In this document: positions 57,650-64,000 of the stretch, piece by piece
How the letters are laid out: every line of letters starts with the position of its first letter
Position numbering within the stretch: the stretch's first letter is position 1
Source: Streptomyces sp. WM6378
GTDB taxonomy: Bacteria > Actinomycetota > Actinomycetes > Streptomycetales > Streptomycetaceae
Length of the DNA: 64,000 bases
NCBI RefSeq assembly: GCF_001279695.1
Contig: NZ_LGDD01000292.1
Coordinates: forward strand, 1 to 64,000
Direction: 5' to 3'
Notes under the pieces: generated by a model
What the model saw: the letters and a program-made list of their open reading frames with translations, nothing else
Told to the model about the DNA's origin: nothing
The model's database searches: none
Translations under genes and position numbers: made by a program

Positions 57650-58555
57650 ATGCAACTAGTACGACAAAAGGGAAAATCCCGGACGAAGATCGCCTGTCTC
57701 GTCCTCGGGCTCGGCGCCGCGCTGCTCGCCTCCGGCTGCACAGCCGAGGACGGCGGGACCGGACGCCCCGGCGCCGAGGCCGCCAAGAAGGGCCCCGCCG
57801 GAGCCCTCGCCGGCTACTCCGACCAGCTCAAGCAGGCCGAGACGGCCCGGCTCGCGGCCGTCAAGAAGTGGGGGCTCGCCAAGCCGCCGCTGCTCGCGCC
57901 CCCGCCGCCCAACGTCAAGCCGAGGATCACCAACCGCCCCGGCTTCGAGACGGACGGCGGCGACTCGCTGCCGCCGGTCTTCACCACCGTCCCCACCAAG
58001 GACCGGATCGTCTTCCTGACGATCGACGACGGCGCCGAGAAGGACCCCACCTTCCTGAAGATGATGCAGGAACTCCGCATCCCCTACAGCGCGTTCCTCA
58101 GCGACTACCTGGTCAAGGACGACCACGAGTACTTCAAGAAGATGCAGGGCCTCGGGGTCACCCTCAACAACCACACCCTCAACCACCGCTACATGCCCGC
58201 GCTCTCCTACGACGAGCAGCGGCACGAGATCTGCGACCAGCAGGACAAGATCGGCCAGTGGGCGGGCGTGCGGCCCCGGCTGTTCCGGCCGCCGTACGGC
58301 AACTACAACGAGGACACCCTCAAGGCCGCTCAGTCCTGCGGCATCAAGGCCGCGCCGCTGTGGGCCGCCGAGGCCTTCACCGACCACATGGAATGGCGCG
58401 AGTGGGACCGCGACCTGCACCCCGGCGACATCATCCTGACCCACTTCCGCGGCCGCCAGGACTGGAACGGCACCATGCCCGACATGATCCGGCAGGTGAT
58501 GAAGGTGATCACCGACAAGGGATACGCCGTGGCCCGTCTGGAGGACTACGTGTGA
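57650..58555 (+). CDS. Polysaccharide deacetylase lipoprotein (second of three)
   Basis: 301 residues from the ATG at 57650. The signal peptide ends in a lipobox (AALLASGC), so it is probably lipid-anchored outside the membrane. The motifs are complete: FLTIDDGAEKDP with Asp126/Asp127, NHTLNHRYM with His175/His179, RLFRPPYGNYNED, LHPGDIILTHF, and the VARLEDYV end. It closely resembles the protein at 49721, so the two are paralogues. The third copy starts 19 bases downstream. Confidence 0.92.
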   Translation: MQLVRQKGKSRTKIACLVLGLGAALLASGCTAEDGGTGRPGAEAAKKGPAGALAGYSDQLKQAETARLAAVKKWGLAKPPLLAPPPPNVKPRITNRPGFETDGGDSLPPVFTTVPTKDRIVFLTIDDGAEKDPTFLKMMQELRIPYSAFLSDYLVKDDHEYFKKMQGLGVTLNNHTLNHRYMPALSYDEQRHEICDQQDKIGQWAGVRPRLFRPPYGNYNEDTLKAAQSCGIKAAPLWAAEAFTDHMEWREWDRDLHPGDIILTHFRGRQDWNGTMPDMIRQVMKVITDKGYAVARLEDYV

Positions 58556-58574
58556 CCGGTCCCGGGGAGCCGCG

Positions 58575-59114
58575 GTGAAGCGCGCGCACCGGCTCCGGGC
58601 TGCTCTGGCCGGGCTGCTCGCCGCCGGTGCGCTGCTAAGCCCGCTGGCCGGGTGTACCGAGCCGACCGAGCCCGCCGCCCCGTTCGAGCGGCTCGGGCGC
58701 AGGGCCGCGCGGAAGGTGGTGCCGCGCGCCGGACCCGACGCGCGGGTGGTCGCCGCCCGGCGCTGGGGCCTGGCCGCGCCGCTGGAGCCGGCCCCGCGCC
58801 CGCCCGCCGTCCGCCCGGCCCTGCCCTACGTCGTCGACCGGGTCCCGCTGCACGGCGCGAAGGTGGTCTTCCTGACCTTCGACGACGGGCCCGGCACCGA
58901 CCCCGGCTTCCCCCGCATGGTCCGCGACCTCAAGCTCCCGGTCGCCCTGTTCCTCACCGACAGTGTGGCCGCACCCGGCTACGACCGCGTCGAGCCCCTG
59001 CGCGCCCTCGGCGCCGGCGAGAGCGGCATCAGCGCGACCCGGCTGACCGCGCGGCTGCTCGACGAGGTCCAGGCGCAGGGATTCGCGGTGGGGCGGCTTG
59101 AGGACTACCTCTGA
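58575..59114 (+). CDS. Truncated polysaccharide deacetylase-like lipoprotein (third of three)
   Basis: 179 residues, GTG start. A lipobox (SPLAGC) and the first catalytic motif (VVFLTFDDGPGTDP, Asp103/Asp104) are preserved, then PVALFLTDSV. The text then jumps to LTARLLDEVQAQGFAVGRLEDYL, so about 110 residues carrying the His-rich, RPPYGN and HPGD motifs are missing compared with its neighbours. The frame is open and codon bias is normal, so it looks like an internal deletion kept in frame. It is probably catalytically dead. Confidence 0.8.
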   Translation: MKRAHRLRAALAGLLAAGALLSPLAGCTEPTEPAAPFERLGRRAARKVVPRAGPDARVVAARRWGLAAPLEPAPRPPAVRPALPYVVDRVPLHGAKVVFLTFDDGPGTDPGFPRMVRDLKLPVALFLTDSVAAPGYDRVEPLRALGAGESGISATRLTARLLDEVQAQGFAVGRLEDYL

Positions 59115-59146
59115 GCGCCGATCGCTGAGTGCCTACCTCCGAGTAC

Positions 59147-60571
59147 CTACCGCTGAGCGCTCATCCTCAGCGGGTCGAGCTCCAACTCTCCCTCAAATGA
59201 GCCCAGTTCAGCTTCCCGCTGACGTTCGCCGCTGTCGCTGATCCGGATGAGCAGCGCGATCATCAGCCAGTTCGCGACCAGCGACGAGCCGCCCTTGGCG
59301 AGGAACGGCAGCGCCTTGCCGGTCAGCGGGATCAGGCCGGTCACTCCGCCCGCGACCACGAACACCTGGAGCGCGAGGGCCGCCGCGAGGCCGGTCGCGA
59401 GCAGCTTGCCGAAGCCGTCGTGCGCGGCGAGCGCGGCGCGCAGGCCCCGCTGCACAAGGAGCGCGTACAGGGCGAGGACCGCCATCATCCCGGCCAGGCC
59501 GAGCTCCTCGCCGACCGTGGTCAGGATGAAGTCGCTGCGGCCCGCGAAGCCCACGAGTTCGGGGTGGCCGCGGCCGAGGCCGGTGCCGGTCATGCCGCCG
59601 CTGCCGAAGCTGAACAGGGCCTGGGCCGCCTGGTCGGAGATGAGGCCCGGCGGGCGCCGCTCGGGCGGCAGATAGATGTCGAAGGGGTGCAGCCAGGCGA
59701 CGATGCGGCCCTTGACGTGCGGCTCGGTCGAGCCGACGACGAACGCCCCGGCCGCCGCCATCACGATGCCGGTCAGGATCCAGCTGGTGCGCTGGGTGGC
59801 GACGTACAGCATCACCACGAACAGGCCGAAGAAGATCAGCGAGGTGCCGAGGTCGCGCTCGAAGACCAGGACGAGCAGGCTCACCACCCAGATGGTCAGG
59901 ATGGGTGCGAGCTGGCGGCCGGGCGGCAGCCGGACCCCGAGCACCTTGCGGCCGGTGAGCGCGAGCGAGTCCTTGTGGACGACGAGGTAGCCCGCGAAGA
60001 ACACCGCGATCATGATCTTGACGAATTCGCCGGGCTGCAGCGAGAACGGGCCGATGAAGATCCAGCGCTTGGCGCCGTAGGTGTCGCCGGGAAAGAACGC
60101 CGGGGCCATGAGCAGCACGAGCGCCGCGGCCATGCAGAGGTAGATGTAGCGCTGGAGGCGGCGGTGGTCGCGCAGCACGGCCAGGGTGGCGAGCGCGACC
60201 GCGAAGCCGATGACCGTCCAGATGAGCTGGCCCGAGGCGGTGGCCTCCGCCTTGAACTTGTGCGCGTACGTGGGGTCGAGCCGGTAGAGCAGCACCAGGC
60301 CGAGGCCCGAAAGGAGCAGGGCGAGCGGCAGGATCAACGGGTCGGCGTACGCGGCGTACCGGCGCACCGTGAGGTGCCCGGCGAGCGCGATCAGTGCCAT
60401 GCTGATCGCGAACTCGTAGGTGGCGCGCGGGAGTTGGCCCGTCATGGCCATCGCGGCCGCCGCGTGGCCGAACGTGGTCACGGCGACGACGAGCAGCAGG
60501 AGCAGCGCCTCGGAGCGGCGGCGCCGGGCCGCGACAGGACCGGGGGCGCCGGCCCGGATCAGTCGACGCAC
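59147..60571 (-). CDS. FtsW/RodA family SEDS protein
   Basis: 474 residues from the GTG at 60571. Ten or so membrane helices are visible. SEDS-family markers are LQPGEFVKIMIAVFFAGYLV, GRGHPELVGFAGRSDFILTT with VGEELGLAGMM, and GVTGLIPLTGKALPFLAKGG, the last close to the family's GGSS signature. It polymerises peptidoglycan glycan strands together with a class B PBP, which is not encoded here; FtsW-like or RodA-like role is undecided. It overlaps the LCP gene by 13 bases. Confidence 0.93.
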   Translation of the reverse strand: MRRLIRAGAPGPVAARRRRSEALLLLLVVAVTTFGHAAAAMAMTGQLPRATYEFAISMALIALAGHLTVRRYAAYADPLILPLALLLSGLGLVLLYRLDPTYAHKFKAEATASGQLIWTVIGFAVALATLAVLRDHRRLQRYIYLCMAAALVLLMAPAFFPGDTYGAKRWIFIGPFSLQPGEFVKIMIAVFFAGYLVVHKDSLALTGRKVLGVRLPPGRQLAPILTIWVVSLLVLVFERDLGTSLIFFGLFVVMLYVATQRTSWILTGIVMAAAGAFVVGSTEPHVKGRIVAWLHPFDIYLPPERRPPGLISDQAAQALFSFGSGGMTGTGLGRGHPELVGFAGRSDFILTTVGEELGLAGMMAVLALYALLVQRGLRAALAAHDGFGKLLATGLAAALALQVFVVAGGVTGLIPLTGKALPFLAKGGSSLVANWLMIALLIRISDSGERQREAELGSFEGELELDPLRMSAQR

Positions 60572-61755
60572 GGGATGCCGCCGCCGTCGATGACCGGGGG
60601 CGAGGGCGCCGGGGGCGCCTTGCTCGGAGCCGGCGCCGGGGAGCCCCCGGGCGTGGTGGGCGGCGTCGAATGAACCGGATTGGTCTGTTCTGCGACTATC
60701 TGCTTGATCTTCACCGGATCGACGATATTGACGTCTTCGCCCCGGTGTTTGGCGAATCGCTCGATCGGAAGTGTCGCGAATGCCACATTCCCGCCCGATA
60801 CGTTCTTGGCCTGCTTGAGGAACGACATCAGGTCCCAGCCCTTGTCGGTGACGAGGTCCTGCTTGGCCACGTTCAGCAGGTTGAGCAGGCGGACCGGGTC
60901 GGTGAAGGTGCCGGCCGAGGCGAGCTTCTGCGTCGCCGAGGCGAGGAACGCCTGCTGGCGGCGCGTACGGTCCAGGTCGCCGCCGTCGAGCCCGTGCCGC
61001 TGCCGCACGAACGCGAGGGACTGCTGCCCGTTCAGGGTCTGCTTCCCGGCCGGGAAGTCGGCGCCCGAGTACTTGTCCTTCACGGGATGTTTCAGGCAGA
61101 CCGTCACTCCGTCCAGGGCGTCGGCCAGGTGGTAGAACCCGGCGAGATTGACCTCGGCGAAGTGGTCGATGGGCACGCCGAGGAAGTTGCGCACGGTCTC
61201 GATCTCGGCCCGGCGGCCCGCCTCGCGGCCCGCCGTCTCCAGCTTGCCCCGGTCGGTGACGCCCTGCGCGGCCAGCTTCTCCTCGGTGCGGGCCTTCTCC
61301 AGGCCGTACGCCTTCTTGATCTTGTCCTGGCCGTGGCCCGGAATGTCGACCAGGTCGTCGCGGGGCACCGAGAACGCCTTCGCCTTGCTGCCGTCGGCCG
61401 GCACGTGCAGGAGGATCAGGGTGTTGGTGTTGTAGCCGCCGATGTCGGAACTGCCCGCGTGCAGCTTGTCGAGGACCTCGGGCGGCAGGTCGTCGCCGTT
61501 CTGGTCCTTGCGGCTGTCCAGGCCCATCAGCAGGATGTTGGTGTCCCCGCCCACGGACTTCGGCGCGTTGTCGCCGAGCGCGTGCGAGGTGCCGATGCTC
61601 CCGGCCAGATCGCGGTACAGGTACCAGCCGCCGGCCAGCGCGCACAGCACCAGGACGACGGCGGCAAGGGCGAGCGCGCGCACCAGGCGCATCGGGCCGG
61701 AACGCTTCCTGCGACGGCGGTTGATCGGGCTGCGGCTCATTCGACGGTGGCTCAC
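60559..61755 (-). CDS. LytR-CpsA-Psr (LCP) family protein
   Basis: 398 residues, GTG start at 61755; the ATG at 61740 is possible. A short basic head and one membrane helix (VRALALAAVVLVLCALAGGW) are followed by the LCP domain (DTNILLMGLDSRKDQ, TNTLILLHVPADGSKAKAFS, VPRDDLVDIPG and FVRQRHGLDGGDLDRTRRQQ). LCP enzymes attach polymers such as teichoic acids or arabinogalactan to the wall. The end is Pro-rich. It is cotranscribed with the FtsW/RodA gene. Confidence 0.93.
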   Translation of the reverse strand: MSHRRMSRSPINRRRRKRSGPMRLVRALALAAVVLVLCALAGGWYLYRDLAGSIGTSHALGDNAPKSVGGDTNILLMGLDSRKDQNGDDLPPEVLDKLHAGSSDIGGYNTNTLILLHVPADGSKAKAFSVPRDDLVDIPGHGQDKIKKAYGLEKARTEEKLAAQGVTDRGKLETAGREAGRRAEIETVRNFLGVPIDHFAEVNLAGFYHLADALDGVTVCLKHPVKDKYSGADFPAGKQTLNGQQSLAFVRQRHGLDGGDLDRTRRQQAFLASATQKLASAGTFTDPVRLLNLLNVAKQDLVTDKGWDLMSFLKQAKNVSGGNVAFATLPIERFAKHRGEDVNIVDPVKIKQIVAEQTNPVHSTPPTTPGGSPAPAPSKAPPAPSPPVIDGGGIPCVD

Positions 61756-61790
61756 GCCGACCGATCCTCGGCCGTCGGCGCTGAAGGAAA

Positions 61791-61833
61791 CCTGAGAGTC
61801 CTGAAGACGCTTTCAGGAATCCGTTCTTTCAGG
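61791..61833 (-). promoter_or_regulatory. Direct and inverted repeats upstream of the LCP-FtsW genes
   Basis: CTTTCAGG occurs at 61810-61817 and 61826-61833 (16-base spacing), and CCTGAA at 61800-61805 forms an inverted repeat with TTCAGG. This lies in the 109-base gap between sensor kinase and LCP genes, upstream of the leftward LCP start. It is a candidate binding site for the neighbouring response regulator. Confidence 0.45.
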
Positions 61834-61864
61834 GACCCGTCGCTCTTGTCGGGAACCCGTTGCT

Positions 61865-63220
61865 TCAGGGGCGCCCCGGCAGCCGCACCGTGAACGTCGC
61901 GCCCGGGCCCGCCCCCGCCGACAGCTCCCCGCCGTGTGCCCGCGCGATCTCGCGGGCGATCGCGAGCCCGAGCCCGGTGCCGCCGCTCTCCCGGGCGCGG
62001 GCGGCGTCCAGGCGTACGAAGCGCTCGAAGATCCGCGACCGGTCGGCGGCCGGGATGCCGGGCCCGTCGTCCGCGACTTCGAGGATCGCGTCCACGCCCT
62101 CCCGGGCGGCCCGCACCCGCACTTCGGTACGGGCGTGCCGCACCGCGTTGTCGACCAGGTTGGCCAGCATCCGCTCCAGTTGCGCCGGGTCGCCGCGCAC
62201 CGGCACGGGAGCGTCCGCGAGCAACTCGACCGGGACCCGGGCGGCCCGCCTGCGCGCGGTGTCCTCCGCCGCGAGCAGCGTCAGGTCGACCGGCTCGGCC
62301 AGGGGCTGCGGGTGGGCGTCGAGGCGGGCCAGGAGCAGCAGGTCGGCGGCGATCCGCTGGAGCCGCTCGGTGTCGTCGAGCGCGGCCCGCACCGAGGCCA
62401 AGTCCGGTGCAGCGAGGGCGACTTCGAGCCGGGAGCGGACCGCGGCGATCGGGTTGCGCAGCTCGTGCGAGGCGTCGGCGACGAACTCGCGCTGGCGGAC
62501 GTGGGCCTGTTCGAGCCGGTCGAGGGTGGCGTTCACGGTCCGGGCGAGCAGCGCGATCTCGTCGGCGCCGCCGGGGTCGGGGACCCGCCGGTCCAGTTCG
62601 CTGGAGCTGACCTCGGCGAGCTCGGTGCGGATCGAGGTCACCGGGCGCAGCGCGAGCCCGGTGCCGGCCCAGGCGATGGCGGCGGCGAGCGCGATCAGCG
62701 GCGGGGCGCTGGCGAGCAGGGCCCACCCGATGGCGCCGGTCGCGTCGTCGACGTCGCTGAGCACGGTCATCCCGTACACGTAGCTCGCGGGGCCGCCGGG
62801 AATCTGGGCGCGTACGACGACGGCGACCTCGTGACGGCCCGCGTCGTTCAGGAGCCGCGAGGTCGAGTCCTGGCCGTCCGGCGGGCGCAGATCGGCCAAT
62901 TCCCCGGCGGCGCCGGTCTCCTGGCTGGCGGCGGTCATCCGGCCCCGCTCGTCGAGCACGAGGACGAGGTCGACGCCGTCGTCCGGCGGCGGCAGCTGCG
63001 CGCGTACGGTCCCGGTGTTGACCTGGGCGGCGACCTTGCGGGCGGCCAGCTCGGTGCGGCCGGTGGTGTTGTCGAGGAGGTTGGAGCGCAGCACGACGTA
63101 GAGCCAGATCCCGCCCGCGGCGAGCAGCAGCGCCATCGCGAGGGCGGAGGCCGCGGCGACCTTCCCGCGCACGGTCCGGGGCAGGAGCAATTTCATGAGC
63201 TTCGGCGGCTCAGCCCCCAT
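61865..63220 (-). CDS. Sensor histidine kinase
   Basis: 451 residues from the ATG at 63220, which overlaps the response regulator by 11 bases; the ATG at 63196 (MKLLLPRTV) is possible. Two membrane helices (AAASALAMALLLAAGGIWLY and IGWALLASAPPLIALAAAIA) enclose an extracellular sensor of about 110 residues. HAMP, the phospho-acceptor DASHELRNP, the N-box (MLANLVDNAVRHA), DDGPGIP and GTGLGLAIAREI follow. The ligand is unknown. Confidence 0.95.
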   Translation of the reverse strand: MGAEPPKLMKLLLPRTVRGKVAAASALAMALLLAAGGIWLYVVLRSNLLDNTTGRTELAARKVAAQVNTGTVRAQLPPPDDGVDLVLVLDERGRMTAASQETGAAGELADLRPPDGQDSTSRLLNDAGRHEVAVVVRAQIPGGPASYVYGMTVLSDVDDATGAIGWALLASAPPLIALAAAIAWAGTGLALRPVTSIRTELAEVSSSELDRRVPDPGGADEIALLARTVNATLDRLEQAHVRQREFVADASHELRNPIAAVRSRLEVALAAPDLASVRAALDDTERLQRIAADLLLLARLDAHPQPLAEPVDLTLLAAEDTARRRAARVPVELLADAPVPVRGDPAQLERMLANLVDNAVRHARTEVRVRAAREGVDAILEVADDGPGIPAADRSRIFERFVRLDAARARESGGTGLGLAIAREIARAHGGELSAGAGPGATFTVRLPGRP

Positions 63221-63899
63221 CGGGCGCCATCCGGTAACCGACCCCGTGCACGGTCAGGATCGATCGACGGCCGAACGGAGAATCGATCTTCTTCCTGAGC
63301 GAAGAGACATAGACCTCGACGATGTTCGGATCGATCCCGCCGTCCGGTCCCGCGGTGCTGTCCCAGACCTCGTCCAGGATGTGCTGCTTGGCGACGGCCT
63401 GGCCCGGCTCGGCCATCAGGCAGGCGAGGACCGCCAGCTCGCGGGCGGTCAGCTCGATCTCCCGCTCGCCGCGCCGGCAGCGCCGGGCGGCCGTGTCGAG
63501 GGTGAGGTCGCCGGCCTGGAGGGTGTCCTGGCGCGCGGCTCCCGCCCGCCGGCCGAGCGCCCGGAGGCGGGCGAGCAGCACCACGAACGAGAAGGGCTTG
63601 GTCAGATAGTCGTCGGCCCCCGAGTCGAGCCCGTCGGCCTCGTCGTACTCGCCGTCCTTGGCGGTCAGCATCAGGACGGGGGTGAGGTCGCCGAGCCGCC
63701 GCATCCGCCGGCAGATCTCGTATCCGCTGAGCCCGGGCAGCATCAGGTCGAGCACGACCGCGTCGTACCCGCCGGTGAGCGCGAGGTCGAGCCCGCGGTG
63801 GCCGTCGTGCGCGACGTCGACCCAGTGCCCCTCGGCGGAGATGCCCCGACGCAGCGAGTCGGCGAGCCCGGTTTCGTCCTCGACGACCAGAATGCGCAT
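63210..63899 (-). CDS. OmpR-family response regulator
   Basis: 229 residues from the ATG at 63899 (MRILVVEDETGLADSLRRGI); a longer reading adds MATCVTLDG without a ribosome site. The receiver domain phosphorylation site is Asp51 in AVVLDLMLPGLSG, and the C-terminal winged helix (REIELTARELAVLACLMAEP, then DEVWDSTAGPDGGIDPNIVE) binds DNA. It is paired with the sensor kinase and followed by wall genes, so control of envelope functions is likely. Confidence 0.96.
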   Translation of the reverse strand: MRILVVEDETGLADSLRRGISAEGHWVDVAHDGHRGLDLALTGGYDAVVLDLMLPGLSGYEICRRMRRLGDLTPVLMLTAKDGEYDEADGLDSGADDYLTKPFSFVVLLARLRALGRRAGAARQDTLQAGDLTLDTAARRCRRGEREIELTARELAVLACLMAEPGQAVAKQHILDEVWDSTAGPDGGIDPNIVEVYVSSLRKKIDSPFGRRSILTVHGVGYRMAPDGG

Positions 63900-63960
63900 G
63901 CCGTCCAGGGTCACACAGGTGGCCAAAGGCCCGGGAAGCGTCCGCCGCGACGGTGGCAGA

Positions 63961-63987
63961 TTGGCACTCCGCTTGACCGAGTGCTAA
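63961..63987 (+). promoter_or_regulatory. CIRCE operator (HrcA site)
   Basis: TTGGCACTC, nine bases, then GAGTGCTAA: the CIRCE inverted repeat with one mismatch in the left arm (consensus TTAGCACTC). HrcA represses heat-shock genes through it. TTGACC at 63973-63978 followed 17 bases later by the partial CTAGT at the edge may be the promoter. The controlled gene, probably groES-groEL, lies to the right of the window. Confidence 0.9.
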
Positions 63988-64000
63988 TCACCGTCCTAGT

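Noticed and set aside
59147..61645. Single 832-codon FtsW fusion protein
   Set aside because: The N-terminal 358 codons are an out-of-frame shadow of the LCP gene; the SEDS protein starts at the GTG at 60571.

Overview
The window is high-GC actinobacterial DNA and is almost certainly a Streptomyces chromosome. The evidence is strong G/C bias at third codon positions, frequent GTG starts, the S10-spc-alpha ribosomal cluster running through secY-adk-map-infA with no rpsD before rpoA, the XRE/DUF397/ATPase trio, an HelR-type protein, and groES-type CIRCE control at the right edge.

Layout. (1) 1-8338 is accessory. A leftward winged-helix protein is cut by the left edge. It is followed by a rightward polymorphic-toxin locus: a type VII secretion-associated protein, an SseB-like protein, a helical ESX-like protein, a 1598-residue WXG-Rhs toxin with a low-GC C-terminal tip, and a small overlapping putative immunity gene. 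(2) 8339-25300 is the core translation cluster, rpsJ to rplQ, with a long structured leader before rpsJ and hairpins at the S10/spc, spc/secY, adk/map and rpoA/rplQ junctions. (3) 25325-31700 holds truA, a membrane-anchored protein, an ABC-F protein, rplM-rpsI and glmM. A palindromic MITE-like element of about 168 bp sits between the membrane-anchored protein and the ABC-F gene. (4) 31688-44309 runs from coaA to glmS-acpS-nnr and alr. An accessory insert between coaA and glmS carries a beta-propeller lectin-like protein, a hypothetical protein, the XRE/DUF397/ATPase trio and a tyrosine-recombinase fragment. (5) 44325-49607 holds an alpha/beta hydrolase and the t6A tRNA-modification genes tsaE, tsaB, rimI and tsaD, interrupted by a 58-residue gene behind a palindromic operator-like promoter. 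(6) 49721-59114 contains three related polysaccharide-deacetylase lipoproteins (the third lacks most catalytic motifs), a helR gene preceded by a rifamycin-associated-element-like inverted repeat, YCII, VOC/PhnB and HD proteins, two membrane proteins and a THUMP-like methyltransferase. (7) 59147-63899 is a leftward envelope block: response regulator, sensor kinase, LCP protein and an FtsW/RodA protein. The right edge ends in a CIRCE operator that should control a heat-shock gene just outside.

A dispersed intergenic repeat family (four copies near 20.8, 39.4, 41.2 and 56.2 kb) lies downstream of several stop codons. No tRNA, rRNA or CRISPR array was seen. The strongest candidates for undescribed biology are the Rhs toxin, whose tip looks like an ADP-ribosyltransferase, with an immunity protein that resembles translation-factor domain 2, and the gutted deacetylase paralogue. 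The RAE-helR pair is a good match to a known rifamycin-response module.
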